The position numbers were made by a program, and so were the translations under genes. A model generated the notes under the pieces. It saw only the letters and a list, made by a program, of their open reading frames with translations, made no database searches and was not told where the DNA came from. Below, piece after piece: positions 11,901-23,548 of a DNA stretch of 64,000 nucleotides. Source of the DNA: Synaphobranchus kaupii (lineage: Eukaryota; Chordata; Actinopteri; Anguilliformes; Synaphobranchidae); NCBI GenBank assembly GCA_029718625.1, contig CM056384.1:248001-312000 (forward strand). The letters are read 5' to 3'. How positions within the stretch are numbered: the first letter of the stretch is position 1; each line of letters starts with the position of its first letter.

Positions 11901-13389
11901 ACAGTGAACAGTGAATATTTCTTTCCCCTGTGTTTTGGCTCTGTACTCCAGCACTTTGGATGTGAAATGATACAATGAATTTGAGGCTAAAGTACAGACT
12001 GTAAGCTTTAATTTGAGGGCATTTTCATCCATATTGTAACTGAAGAAGGCTGCAGTACAGGCCTGGCATAGCATCACCAGTGAATATACCGAGCATCTGA
12101 TGATTTCTACAGCTTGCAGACTTCAGGCAGTCCTTGCAAGCAAAGAATATTCAACCAAGTATTATTATTTCATAGCAACTTAATTAATGATTAGGATTAA
12201 TACACTTTTCCTTTATGTCACAAGGAATATCTTCAATGCATTAACTGTACAACTCTAAAGACGTCCCATGAAAGAGACATTTCTCATTTATATTGGTACA
12301 GATATTCTGCAATAAAATATTATTTAGAACCACCACTCAAAAGTCTATGAAAACATGCATAAAGTTATGATACTTAACATAGCTACATAGATTCTCACAT
12401 TACAATGTATGGCTACGATGTCTTCTGGGTTTAAATTAACTAAAATTACATGTCTACTATGTTTGCTAGTCTAAACAGAGATGACAGGTGTAGTTTAGGC
12501 CATTTCATAAATTGACAGACAAGAAACAACTGAATATGAGCAATAGAACATAAGCAGCCTAATGTTTACTGGTAGGCCTATGTTACCAGATGACAGTTTA
12601 GCTAAATAATTTAGTTATTCGATAATGAGGCGGCACCCAGCGCTTTAATTCCAATGGCAAGTATACATATTTATTCAAGAACTTTAATTGCAGTTTCACT
12701 GTGGAACAATTCAGGGTGCTTAGCCAAAGTCGCATAGCAAAAGATAAATATCGACTACCCTAAGCACCAGGTACAGCGGACCGTAGAGAGAAATAAAGAG
12801 GACAGAATATATAGAACATTGCGTCTCTCGACCAAATTGCTTCTGTTTAATTGTAGCCTGTCAACATCAGTTTTGCTCATATTGATTGTAATGTTTCATG
12901 TATTTTTGGTCAATAAATGTTCCTTGATTGAATTCATCAAACACCTGTGATAAAGTCATGTCGACCTCCACCGAACACCCAAACCAATCTTTAATCGGTG
13001 TACTGCACCCAGAACGGACTATTGTTAGCACAATAAATGTTGTAGAACGTTTTGTTAATATACCATAGACAATCGCATGTGTGAACTCTCGCTATATTGT
13101 TGATCAAAGATGGCGTGCATTGTTCATTAGCAACCCGTATGCTGCAAATGCGCTCTAACAATTTTGCGTGGTGGTCGATAGAGGGCTAGGCCTAGTGGAA
13201 CGGATAGGATCTCCTAGTGCGGTGTGAGTACGATTTTCTATCCAAATGGCTTAGAAATAGGATTTCCCCGTGTTTTCTGAAACTTCTGGCCATCGTCACG
13301 AAAAATAAAATAAATTTTAAAAAAAGTCGTCGGGGCCTTTTTCGGATGTCGGGCGGGGACGATCAACAACTTTTTTTTTTTTACATGGC
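8998..13389. other. No gene recognised
   Basis: AT-rich to about 12900, becoming CpG-richer towards 13400. Stop codons are dense in all frames, and the few open frames (such as 9027-9398) lack codon structure or known motifs. An acceptor-like TTTTGTTCAG near 10815 is followed by about 45 open codons but nothing supports an exon. The only recognisable piece is the Tc1-type remnant at about 11900-12065. Confidence 0.5.
11900..12065 (-). mobile_element. Tc1-type subterminal remnant
   Basis: Read on the minus strand this resembles the stretch at 45195-45290: ATATGGATG, then CCCT.AAATTAAAG, AGTCTG.ACTTTA and CATTT..A.TCCAA.GTG in the same order and spacing. In fish such sequence is common near the ends of Tc1-like elements. 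No transposase or outer inverted repeat is visible. Confidence 0.35.
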
Positions 13390-13509
13390 CTAATGTAAGT
13401 CAGTATTAAAACGACCTTCAATCGTTCTCCTCCATTTCTTCAAGATTTTGGACATCTCTGTCGCCTCCAAGTCCTCCGCAACAACAAACAACACGGCTAA
13501 CTCCTCCAT
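13390..13509 (-). CDS. Short open frame of unknown function, 39 aa
   Basis: Minus-strand ATG at 13509 to TAG at 13390. The protein begins MEELAVLFVVAEDLEA and ends with a basic stretch ILKKWRRTIEGRF. The acidic start followed by a basic segment faintly recalls N-termini of fish Harbinger-type transposases, but this is weak. It lies in a CpG-richer stretch ahead of a candidate zinc-finger first exon on the other strand, so it could equally be promoter sequence. No further exon was found. Confidence 0.15.
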   Translation of the reverse strand: MEELAVLFVVAEDLEATEMSKILKKWRRTIEGRFNTDLH

Positions 13510-13924
13510 ATTGTTTTTCTACCAGGCGGTTTCAGAAACGTCTAAAACTGTCCCAGTTGGATCTGCTCAGGCGTTTGTCATTTCCGCCTGAGGCAGGCAA
13601 GCCAACTGCTCACCGATGTCTACTCGAACACGCCCACAGTTCTGCGGATGAGTGTGCTCCTGAATCCCCTAAACAAAACCCAGGAAATAAGGGTTTCATG
13701 ATGGGATTTTAAAACGTTGCCCACTCAAACGCTTTTTGACGAAGTTGACTCAAATATGTGCCCTCAAAGGAGTGAAGGGATCATATTCGGTCACGACCAG
13801 GGTTAGCGAATAGGATTTAAAATGCAAATATTAAATTGCATGAACTACACACTCCGGTGCATTAGGTGGCGGTATGTAGCTCAACGTTTGTTGACAATCT
13901 GTCAAAAACGCAAAGAAGAAGTGC

Positions 13925-14009
13925 ATGTCGTCTGATCCATCGACAGAACTGGACCCATCTCGTCAAACAAACGATTGGGATGAATTAACTGAGCCATCAA
14001 AGAACAGAG
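13925..14009 (+). CDS. Candidate first coding exon (zinc-finger gene or separate gene)
   Basis: ATG at 13925 opens 28 codons (MSSDPSTELDPSRQ...) rich in Ser, Asp, Glu and Thr, ending at a good splice donor, GAG|GTAAGTCG, with intron start at 14010. It lies after a CpG-richer stretch, as expected for a 5' exon. Exon length is 85 bases, leaving one base of a split codon. The zinc-finger exon at 17632 needs phase 0, so direct joining would shift the frame. Either an exon in between is unrecognised, or this is not part of that gene. The call is therefore tentative. Confidence 0.35.
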
Positions 14010-14264
14010 GTAAGTCGTCGTCCCCCCAATAACCTTGATGCTTTTGCAGTTCTGCTAGTTTTGTTTGCCAGCAAGCTCCAAATCGGATGACTTTCCATCA
14101 GTTGTTTACACAAAAATATCTGTTGGCTAATTTGGCAGTAGGTCACCGTCTGAGATTCTGTATATGTATATTCTCATCACTAGTTGGCACTTGTGTGAGG
14201 GTATGTATACATAGATTACCGACATAACTGGTAACCTAGTGTGAAGCTATACAAATGTATTGGG

Positions 14265-14505
14265 ATGGCAGGTATGCCATCCGCCAAGTTACGGCTTGGT
14301 GGTACATGCCCCATACCTATACAGCACAGAGAGTTTGGCACTTTTCAGGGTTTCCTACAGAAGTAACCACAATGGCCATAGACTCTCAGCCCTTAAAAAC
14401 ATTAACTTCTGTATGATCTGACCTCATGTAACCACACTGCATTCACATACAACTTCACACATCCACACAATAAAGCCCCAAACCTGGGTTATTTTGCCGT
14501 AGGCT
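14265..14505 (+). mobile_element. Truncated copy of the TTGGGATGGCAGG repeat family
   Basis: Starts TATTGGGATGGCAGGTATGC and ends near GGGTTATTTTGCCG. The same 240 bases occur at 55361-55602 (plus) and 23739-23980 (minus), where they form one end of larger elements. This copy stops after the first 240 bases and is probably a fragment in the intron of the zinc-finger gene. Confidence 0.85.
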
Positions 14506-15210
14506 AACGTCAGAAATTTTTTCCCGTTTACATTATCGGACAGATGTTCGGGAAGTCTGTCACCACGGCGGCACTTTCGGCAGCAATTATATCTGGAAAT
14601 GCCCTCTTCGAAAACAAAAAAAGAAAAAGGCTATGCTGTTACTGCATACCAGTTTTTGCCATCATAACGCTGAGCTTTCAAAAGCATAACAGCGCGGAAA
14701 CCCTATTAAAAAATAAAAATAAACCGTAGGCTACACGTTGCCTAGCCTATAGGCTATGATAACGTTAGGGCTAAACGGGTCACTTTTTAGTTCATTAATT
14801 AGGTGTTTTTCATGTTTAGAGGGATTATTTCCCTTCTGAAGCCACATTATGTTAGCAATAGCTATGCTTGTCATGAAGAATAATACGGTTGCTATATTGC
14901 AAACAATTACAAAAAGAGAGGTAAAAATGCTTTAACTGATCAAATTAAACTAATTAAAGACGGAGGTGAATCAATAGGCTCCTAATTGGTAATTACAATG
15001 TAACCGCATTCAACACCTGTTTATCTTTGAGTTTCATTAGGCTAGGCAGAACTCTACCAACTTTTGTGGAGCATGTTATTGAAATAGAAAGATCTGTCTG
15101 GCTTCAAAACAAGGGAGCAGTTACTCCACCCCACAAAAGTTCCTGTTTTATTGTTAGATGTAATACACCATTACATGTGAAAATACTTGGGGACAGAGTC
15201 AATAGTATGG
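14506..15210. other. Intronic or intergenic, nothing recognised
   Basis: AT-rich sequence with no sustained frame, no RNA gene and no clear repeat. It lies between two mobile-element insertions. Confidence 0.5.
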
Positions 15211-15218
15211 GTATAGAA

Positions 15219-15513
15219 CAGGGGTGGGCAATTCCAGTCCTGGAGGGCCGGTGTGTATGCAGGTTTTTTTCCCCACCAATTACCCCAGCTAAATGAGCTA
15301 ATTGGCTGTTTACACCAACACTTGTAGATTAGATCACATTAAAATGTTTCATATAGGGACACAAGAAGTCTTCGGCTGTCATTCATGCGATTATTAAGAA
15401 TTGCTAAAATGTCAGATGGCATAAATATTAGGGCTAATTAGGTAATTAAGGCCAGAAGTTGCATGAAAGGCATGAAAACCAGAAACGGATACGGCCCTCG
15501 TTGCCCACCTCTG
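15219..15513. mobile_element. hAT-type MITE, 295 bp
   Basis: Begins CAGGGGTGGGCAATTCCAGT and ends TTGCCCACCTCTG, imperfect inverted repeats typical of fish hAT elements. It is flanked by a perfect 8-base duplication GTATAGAA at 15211-15218 and 15514-15521. Non-coding. Confidence 0.92.
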
Positions 15514-15521
15514 GTATAGAA

Positions 15522-16538
15522 CCTCTTTTTCCCTCATCCATTCTGAAGTTTTCACAAACGAGCCTTCATACTTATACGCTTTTGATTATACAAAACAGGA
15601 TAGAGACTGTCCTCCTCTCACACAGTTAATTGTTTTGGGAACATCTCATCGCATTATCATCCTCAGCTTCCTCTATTGATGTATGAAATAATGCACTTTG
15701 TCTGCTATTGTTTGACATGTTTCCAGTTCAAATAGATAGACGTAGTAATGTCATATCGTGGAAAATCCTGTTATTAGAGAATAATGCGTAACAGAAATTT
15801 AGCAAAGCCACATTACAAAAAAATCTTAGTAACAAGGAATGAATTGAATCTTTTAAAATCCAAATTAGATCTAAGTGACACTTTTAAAATCACATTAGAA
15901 ACCGAGCCAAAGGCATATGCAATAAGAACAATACTTAACCCGAACGATGACACAATCCACGACTAAACCCTCCTCCTGTGTAAAACAATTGGCCGGGTTA
16001 GAAAGTAATTGACTGATTCTAGACTGTGACTGGTTGGGTTAACATTTGGATGACATGTAATTCCAGCCTTCTGATTGGTGGGACCGGAAAGTGAGTGACA
16101 GTCACCCCGCCCACTCAAAGTCTCCGGCCCCGCCCACTCAGTCTCCGGTCTGCAGATACACAAACTTTATTTTATACAGCTGTTTGAGTTGAAAACATTA
16201 AACACTGAAGCATTTGAGAAGTTTTGGCTTTTTTTTATTTAAATGAGAAACTTTTTTTGGGGATATTGTTGAAAAATGTGTTTACACAGAAAGGTATCGA
16301 ACACCAGGTATTGGTATGGGGACCAGTATCAAATACCCAGCCCTACCCATTTATACTACATGGCGACACAAAGACTGCACTTTCATGCCTTCAAAATGCT
16401 TTTCGCAAGTCAATGGACAGTAATTTTTTTTTTTTTGCTGGTCGTTATTTGTTTGTGAATTGCACTTCTTGTGTACATGGCAAGTTTAAATTTGTCAAAA
16501 TCAAATTATTTCAGGCAAAAGAACACTGATATGCATTT
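15522..16538. other. Nothing recognised
   Basis: No conserved frame. Short open frames such as 15784-15966 and 16224-16529 are AT-rich and lack motifs. A GC-rich patch lies at 16085-16150. Confidence 0.5.
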
Positions 16539-16546
16539 GTCTTCCA

Positions 16547-17022
16547 TAGGGCTGGGCGATATACAACATCGATAATTATCGAATGCAATAACGGACGTTG
16601 CCACCGCGTGGGGCGCCTTTCTTTTCATCTTTTTTTATTTAAGTATACCCAATATACGGCAGTAAACATCCAAACTCCAGAGGCCGCGTGAAATGCTTCC
16701 GGAAAAAAAACATCACCGCTGATATCTATTGAGTGTTGATAAGACAGCCAACCAGCAGCAAGGTCATACAGCTTTCACGTGATCATGTGATGTGTTTTTT
16801 CAATCGCATGAAAGGTGCAATGCCTTTCTGTGATTGTCCGTCTTATCAACGCGCAGTAGACAGTGATGACGTTTTTTTTCCCGGAGGAATTTCACACAGG
16901 TTTTGAAGTTTAGATTACTACCGCATCAGGTATAATTAAAGAAAAAAAGGCAATACCCCACATGCTGGCAACGGCCGTTATTGCAATCGATAATTATCGT
17001 TGCGATATATCGCCCAGCCCTA
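16547..17022. mobile_element. hAT-type MITE, 476 bp
   Basis: Ends are TAGGGCTGGGCGATATA and its inverse TATATCGCCCAGCCCTA; subterminal ATCGATAATTATCG repeats occur near both ends. Perfect 8-base target duplication GTCTTCCA at 16539-16546 and 17023-17030. Non-coding and recent enough for both duplications to be identical. Confidence 0.94.
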
Positions 17023-17030
17023 GTCTTCCA

Positions 17031-17631
17031 CCTAGCAACAGCTGTTTTTCTGAAGGTTATGGCACATAAACTTTTAATAATTCTCTTATACATTCTGGAA
17101 ATACAGCCTGTGTCATTTGTTGTGTTTCAGTAATCATCTTGAATCATGTTCTATAAGTCATGCCCATGGAATTTGTTAGTGGACAAACTATTTTATTTTT
17201 GTTCTGTTGATACTGATGATGTCGACTGCATAGCAGTAAATTCAAGACAACTCCACAACCCAAGACAGGAACATGAATGGACTGAGGGAAATTGTCCTTA
17301 TATCATGGCCAGCCCAGCCTTCAGGCTGCTGTACAAGGTTTAGAGTTTTCCTGATTTCCACTATTTGATGTTGCAGGAGTTTTTCTCACAACACAGCTGA
17401 AACAAACACAAATGCACATGTTCTGAGACACTTCAGAAAGGGCTTTCTTCCACTTTCTTCCAAAAGCAACATACAAAGTGGCAGTTTAATTTAAAATTGT
17501 TTTTAAATTCAACTACTTAAAAGAGGAAAGGGTCTCCGCACCTCATGTTGCAAGTGCGCCCCCTGTGGTCAGTCAGGCTGTTGCAGGACCTGTTTGATTA
17601 AGGCTAAAACCCTTCCCCTGTTTCCCTCCAG
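17031..17631. other. Intron end before zinc-finger exon
   Basis: Non-coding with a polypyrimidine tract CCCTTCCCCTGTTTCCCTCC and acceptor AG at 17630-17631. An in-frame TAA at 17605-17607 shows the zinc-finger frame cannot extend upstream, so the reading frame enters by splicing at 17632 or starts at the ATG at 17665. Confidence 0.6.
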
Positions 17632-19827
17632 GAGCTGCACTTCTGTACACCTTTGAGCAGCAGTATGATGCAGGCAGGAGTCTGTCTGAGACAGGACACT
17701 GAGACAACACTACCAGAGCTCACTGAGCAACACAGGATCAGACAGAAAGAAGAGGAACTCAGTGGACTGGAGTCTGTCCACATGGGAGAGATGGTGTGCG
17801 CTGCACCTGAACTCAACACCCTGGACCCAGTGTGTGTTACAGCACACAGCGGGGTCAGTGATGTACACCACACACACACATCACTGATTAAAATAGAAAC
17901 TGATCTGGGCTCCATCCACACTGGGGATCTTAAGACAGAGAGCATACGCAGTACAGGGCTGGGATATGTAACCCGTCTGCATCCAGACCAAATCAAAACA
18001 GAGGCTGATGATGGAGGATACCTTGAGGCAGAACACGTCAGCGACTTCTTGCAGGATATTAAATGTGTTGATATTAAATCTGATCAAATGAAGTGTGAAT
18101 CCAATGAAAGTTTAGTGAGTGATCTCATGAATACTGTGATGAATGAAGCTGGTGTTGATCACAAATACCAGACTGAACCATGGCAATGTGCAGGAGACCT
18201 GAACACAAACTGTAAAAATGAAGAAATTCATGATATGACAACCCCATGTGGGGACTTAAATCATCACTGTGACATAAACAATGAAAATCGTCATACCAGA
18301 ATTGTCAAAAAAAGCATAAACTCTAGCAAGCTGTACAATTGTACTCAGTGTGAGAAGTGTATTAGTAAAAATTCAGATTTCAATATTCACCACCAGAGAA
18401 TTCATACAGGCGAAAAGTCCCACAGCTGTATTCAATGTGGGAAATCCTTTTCTCAAATATCTCATTTGAATAACCACCAGAGAATTCATACAGGTGAAAA
18501 GCCCTACAAATGTATTCAGTGTGGGAAATCTTTTTCTCAAATAGCTCATTTAAATAACCACCAGAGAATTCATACAGGTGAAAAGCCATACAAATGTATT
18601 CAATGTGGGAAGTGCTTTTACAGTACGTCTGATTTAAATCGGCACCAGAGAATTCATACAGGTGAAAAGCCCCATAAATGTCATCAGTGTGGCAAGTGCT
18701 TTTACACAATGTCTAATTTAAATAACCACCAGAGAAGTCATACAGGTGAAAAGCCCTACAAATGTACTCAGTGTGGGAAGTGCTTTTCCACAATATCTAA
18801 TTTAAATATCCACCAGAGAATTCATACAGGTGAAAAGCCCTACAAGTGTACTCAGTGTGGAAAGTGCTTTCACAGAATGTCCTCTTTAAATCACCATCAG
18901 AGAATTCATACAGGTAAAAAGCCCTACAAATGTATTCAATGTGGTAAGTGCTTTTACAGTACGTCTGATTTAAATCGGCACCAGAGAATTCATACAGGTG
19001 AAAAGCCCAACAAATGTCCTCAGTGTGGCAAGTGCTTTTACACAATGTCTAATTTAAGTAACCACCAGAGAAGTCATACAGGTGAAAAGCCCAGCAAATG
19101 TCCTCAGTGTGAGAAGTGCTTTTCCACAATATCCGAATTAAATAGACACCAGAGAATTCATACAAGTGAAAAGCCCCACAAATGTATTCAGTGTGGAAAG
19201 TGCTTTTACAGTATGTCTAATTTAATTCAGCACCAGATCATTCATACAGGTGAAAAGGCTCACAAATGTTTTCTGTGTGGGAAATCTTTTTCTCAAATAT
19301 CTAAGTTAAATAACCACCAGAGAATTCATACAGCAGAAAGGCCCTACAAATGTACTCAGTGTGGGAAGTGCTTTTCTACAATATCTTATTTAAACAACCA
19401 CCAGAGAATTCATACTGGTGAAAAGCCCTACAAATGTACTCAGTGTGGGAAGTGCTTTTACAGTACGTCTAATTTAAATCAGCACCAGAGAATGCATAGA
19501 GGTGAAAAGCCCAACAAATGTCCTCACTGTGCGAAGTGCTTTTCCACAATATCTTATTTAAATATTCACCAGAGAATTCATACAGGTGAAAAGCCCTACA
19601 AATGTACTCAGTGCGGAAAGTGCTTTCACAGTATGTCTAATTTAAATCGGCACCAGAGAATTCATACAGGTGAAAGGCCCTACAAATGTATTCAGTGTGG
19701 GAAGTGTTTTTCTCAAAAATTTAATTTAACTAGCCACCAGAGAATTCATGAGGGTAAAAAGTTCATGCAGGAAGTTGCAGGTGACAAAAATCATGTTGTG
19801 GGAAGTATTTTCTTATCGCATACTTGA
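17632..19827 (+). CDS. C2H2 zinc-finger protein, terminal exon with 17 fingers
   Basis: Probable nuclear DNA-binding protein. The frame runs from acceptor AG|GAGCTGCAC to TGA at 19825-19827; first internal ATG is 17665. The N-terminal 220 residues form an acidic region without KRAB, SCAN or BTB features (LPELTEQHRIRQKEEELSG, and several KIE/KTE repeats of the type IKTEADD). From 18333 there are 17 consecutive C2H2 fingers joined by TGEKP-type linkers. Finger 1 is atypical: IHHQRIH gives an altered His spacing. The typical finger reads KCxQCGKCF, with Cys where Ser is usual. Finger pairs 4-5 and 8-9 are near-identical, which points to recent internal duplication. Antisense frames over the array are shadows. 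The 5' end is uncertain because the upstream exon is not proven. Confidence 0.9.
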   Translation, partial: ELHFCTPLSSSMMQAGVCLRQDTETTLPELTEQHRIRQKEEELSGLESVHMGEMVCAAPELNTLDPVCVTAHSGVSDVHHTHTSLIKIETDLGSIHTGDLKTESIRSTGLGYVTRLHPDQIKTEADDGGYLEAEHVSDFLQDIKCVDIKSDQMKCESNESLVSDLMNTVMNEAGVDHKYQTEPWQCAGDLNTNCKNEEIHDMTTPCGDLNHHCDINNENRHTRIVKKSINSSKLYNCTQCEKCISKNSDFNIHHQRIHTGEKSHSCIQCGKSFSQISHLNNHQRIHTGEKPYKCIQCGKSFSQIAHLNNHQRIHTGEKPYKCIQCGKCFYSTSDLNRHQRIHTGEKPHKCHQCGKCFYTMSNLNNHQRSHTGEKPYKCTQCGKCFSTISNLNIHQRIHTGEKPYKCTQCGKCFHRMSSLNHHQRIHTGKKPYKCIQCGKCFYSTSDLNRHQRIHTGEKPNKCPQCGKCFYTMSNLSNHQRSHTGEKPSKCPQCEKCFSTISELNRHQRIHTSEKPHKCIQCGKCFYSMSNLIQHQIIHTGEKAHKCFLCGKSFSQISKLNNHQRIHTAERPYKCTQCGKCFSTISYLNNHQRIHTGEKPYKCTQCGKCFYSTSNLNQHQRMHRGEKPNKCPHCAKCFSTISYLNIHQRIHTGEKPYKCTQCGKCFHSMSNLNRHQRIHTGERPYKCIQCGKCFSQKFNLTSHQRIHEGKKFMQEVAGDKNHVVGSIFLSHT
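18333..19761 (+). repeat. 84-base tandem repeat encoding 17 zinc fingers
   Basis: Every 84 bases the linker codons for HTGEKP and the CAGTGTGG/AAG core recur. Contact positions at the helix start vary between fingers (for example SQISHL, YSTSDL, YTMSNL, STISNL, HRMSSL), while the frame residues stay almost constant, as expected in a recently expanded zinc-finger gene. Confidence 0.93.
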
Positions 19828-20715
19828 TGTACTGTGATGTAGGCTACTTTCTGTTGGAAGTGTTTCAGTTATTAATCCAATTTAAAAGGACACCTGAATT
19901 TAAACAAAAATCCCTTTATATTGTTTCATAATAACACCTGACAATTCTTACAAATGAAAAGCCCTTTACATCAGGGGAATGGTTGATTTCAACAACAGGA
20001 AACTAAATGACTATAACCGATGTTATACTTTGCTTACTGTGTGAAATGCACATTTGTAAGTCACTGCCAAATGATTAAATTGTAAATAATTATGTTTTTA
20101 AGCTAAATTTAATTTTTATATTCATTTGGGCACATTGGTTTTAAAACCTCTCTGAATTATAAACTATTATCATTTTAAGCCATACAATTGAGATGGTTAA
20201 ATCTAGCATATATGTTAAAATCACTAGCAGTAAAATTCTTCATACAGCTTTTCTACATGTTAAAGGGACTTTTCCACTGAGCATTCTTAACAGATCACCA
20301 CTATAGGGTAGTGACTCCTCAAATATAAATGAAACATTTTGTTTCCAGTACATTTTCAGGTGGAAATGTGCACTTGTAGTGAATTCTCTGTGTGACCTGC
20401 AGTTTTGCAGAAAACCTTTCCTGTTGCATTGTAACGTCCTCCTGTAGTTTTCCCTGCTGATCATACTTTGGACAGGCATTTGAAAAACAACACAATTACT
20501 GGGGCAAACTCAATCCCTATTCATTTTATAACAAGTGATTGTGTGCATTTGAATTTTTTTTTATTTTTTAATAATTTGCCTTGTAGTCCGAAGGATGATA
20601 ATGTGAGATGTACTTGACACCACTGTAATTTTTTTTCAAGAAATGATGTGAAAACTTTGCATATACTGTAAAAAGAAACATGCTTATATGTATTGTAAAA
20701 CTATCAGATCAAAAA
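19828..20715. other. Zinc-finger 3' flank
   Basis: Probable 3' UTR at first, then AT-rich intergenic sequence. An ATTAAA at about 20073 and nearby AATAAT could serve as polyadenylation signals, but no unambiguous signal with downstream GT-rich element is seen. Minus-strand 20240-20479 is open but without motifs. Confidence 0.4.
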
Positions 20716-21918
20716 TGTCTACGACGTAAAAAAAAAAGCCAAGTTACTCACGCATAGCCTACATAGCGTTGTCTATAAGTCCTTAATTCCAACTTGCAAA
20801 AACTAGGCCTGCCTCTAAAAGTATTGATATCAAAATGTGGCCAAGTTACAACTAACAATATTGCCTATCGTAGCTCACACTAAATAAACTAGCTCTATTC
20901 CAAAGCAATGCTATCCAAACTTTCCTAAATTATTTAATGCAACTTGGCCCTGTGTTTCTTCATCTTTGCATGTGAAGAGATTGTGCCTCATGGAACAACA
21001 TATGATTTCAATTAATGTTTTTAACAGTTGATGAATAATTACACTCCAGAAAGGATATGGTTGTACTTTGTTGGCAAGTTTACTTTAGAAAATGTACAGG
21101 TTTTAAAATGTTAACTGCTGCTACAGATTTCTTTACAATTCACAAACAGATATTTATATCAAGAAACATTGTGTACAATAGAGAAAAGGGTGATGAATAA
21201 ATAAATGCAGATAAAAATGAGTAATATTTTTACCTAGAAAATAGCGTACATATAGCATTTTAACAAACATATCCAGACATGTTTGTTGGTCAGATGGTGG
21301 CAAATAAGTAATAGTACCAATTTTCTTAACATAATAGTAGTTATGATCGTATGATATTTGCAAACAGAATTTTGTGAACACAAGGATATCTATGCTCTGT
21401 ATGACCACACAGGATTTGATAGAAATCCAAATAAATGAATCAATAAATACATAATAATAATAATAATACATTTTATTAATTCTGTGCTTTTCATAGACCC
21501 AAAGCAGTGGATGCAGACAATTGTTCAAACATGCCCTATAGTGTAGTAATTTTTCTGTTTAATTTCTAAGTGCAACACATCTGAATCAGAGTATTTCCAC
21601 TATAAATTATTTTCATTTTGCAGTTTGATGTGGCACATACAGTTTCATTGACCACATTCTCTTGAGATGGTAAGATGAAGAAACACAGGGCCAAGTTGCA
21701 TTAAATAATTTAGGAAAGTTTGGATTGCATTGCTTTGGAATAGAGCTAATTTATTTAGTGTGAGCTACGATAGGCAATATTGTTAGTTGTAACTTGGCCA
21801 CATTTTGATATCAATACTTTTAAAGGCAGGCCTAGTTTTTGCAAGTTGGAATTAAGGACTTAGACAGCGCTATGTAGGCTATGCGTGAGTAACTTGGCTT
21901 TTTTTTACGTCGTAGACG
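20716..21918. repeat. Inverted pair of 250-base end blocks
   Basis: 20716-20966 and 21672-21918 are inverted copies, from TCTACGACGTAAAA to CACAGGGCCAAG/GATGAAGAAAC. A third copy lies at 56632-56866. The pair could be a separate inverted-repeat element at the end of the larger one, or the result of an inverted duplication of the terminus. Confidence 0.85.
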
Positions 21919-22734
21919 TTTTTGATTTGATATCACTTCTTTTTTTATAGCTAACTAATGATGAATAATGCATGAAGATAAACATGGAGAGAGACATGCG
22001 TTCCAAAGAAATGCATGCAGACATTTGCATAACCATAACGCCCTCTATTGACAAGAATGAGAACAGTTATCCTATTGCAGACAGCACACAATTACATTAA
22101 AAGAGTTTGTAGATGAGCAGTATTTAATGTGTAATGAAATACAATGAACAGCACCACCTGTGCTATGGATCATGAAGAAGCATGTAAATTAATGAACCAA
22201 GTCTATATGGAGACATGCATTCACAATGGGCTAGATGCAAACACATTCTAGCTGAAAGACATACAGCCTAAATAGCTAGTACAGCCTAAATAGTTTGCAT
22301 CAGTAAAATATGGAAATACAGTTTTAAAATAGGGCTATTAGTATTCTATAGAAAATGAAATACATTTAACGTTAGGCTATTCGACACAGGGTTGCCGGAT
22401 GCGTAACTCCAACCTTCCATGTGTGGGCTACGAGGTAGTGAGCGAGTGAGTTCATAAGCACAGCAAAATTCCTTCGCAATTTTGTTTCCGGTAGTGTAGA
22501 ACGTTACCTGCGGGAAATGTTTTGGTACCGGACAGCTAGGTTTAGTTTAGTTTTCTGTAGTGCAATGAATGTAGGCTATAAGGCATGTTGATTTGCTTTG
22601 TAGTAGCCTAGCCTGACGTTTCTCTGGCAACAGTCACGTTGGCTAACGAGCTTAATTGGACAACGTATATTTCCCAGGAATCTTACCCAGAAAGAAAACA
22701 ATAGGTACTACTAAGAAAGTACATACCAGAGATT

Positions 22735-22744
22735 ATTCTTCTTC

Positions 22745-22782
<38 letters not shown>
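22735..22782 (+). repeat. CTT/ATT microsatellite
   Basis: TTCTTCTT followed by about 13 ATT units. The equivalent spot in the second family copy (56440-56505) carries an expanded AAG array, so the same site has evolved differently. Confidence 0.9.
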
Positions 22783-23478
22783 AAAAGTGTTTGCAGTAAT
22801 CTACATTATCTGCAGAGTAGCGTAGACTAGAGCCACATTCGGAGGCTATTGCTTTTTTTAAATTTTTTTTAAAGTGACTAACCATGAATCAGATATGTTT
22901 GGGGAATTGGCGGTTTATAAAGCCGATCTCTTGAAGGATTGCTGCTTAAAGGAGGCTATCATGAATTCTTAATGTAGGCTATTATCGTAAATTCTTAATT
23001 TTCCTAGTAGTTAATTTTATGGTGACATTGTGTTAAACTATAGTACAAGTGAAATACAAGTGAAACATTGAACAGTTAATATTGAAAACTCCACCCTCTC
23101 ACCCTTTCATCGCCAATGATAAGTGATTGGCCGGCGATGAAGGTGAGGGAGTGGAGTGTACGTGGAAGTGTGCCAGTTGGTTTGGAAAACGGCTATCGAA
23201 CAGTGTGCACACAAGTTTCGGGACACGGGAAGTTGGGAAGTTGAACTATTTTTGCTATGGAAAAAAAAAATACGGGAGAAAAGGGTCAAATGCGTGAGTC
23301 TCACGGTCAGTGCGTGAGAGTTGACATCCCTGAGTATAAATTAAATACAAGTGAAAGATTGAACAGTTAATATTGGAAACCTCTTTTGCCTTTGCAATAA
23401 AAATACGTTAATGTGTTAATGTGAAAATAATAACAGTCTAATAAATGAAAAGTACTTAACAGGTGCACATTGTTTTTG

Positions 23479-23548
23479 CCCTGCTGGGCTCGAACCCACA
23501 ATCCTCTGTGTGAGAGACAGCGACTCTGACCATTAGGCCACAGTAGCT
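23479..23548 (-). repeat. tRNA-Glu-like unit inside DNA element
   Basis: On the minus strand: A box TGGCCTAATGGTCAGAG, a seven-base anticodon loop CTCTCAC as in tRNA-Glu, and B box GGGTTCGAGCCC. The acceptor stem has mismatches and there is no flanking Pol III terminator at the expected spot. It is repeated at 55807-55877 inside the second family copy, so it travels with the element. Confidence 0.7.

Noticed and set aside
18380..19045. Minus-strand open frames across the zinc-finger array
   Set aside because: Antisense shadows created by the 84-base periodic codon pattern.
18333..19761. Regular 84-base repeat as a CRISPR-like array
   Set aside because: It encodes C2H2 fingers in frame; there are no unique spacers and the organism is a vertebrate.
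23479..23548. Possible functional tRNA-Glu gene
   Set aside because: A and B boxes and anticodon loop fit, but the acceptor stem mispairs and the unit is duplicated inside a repeat family (55807-55877).
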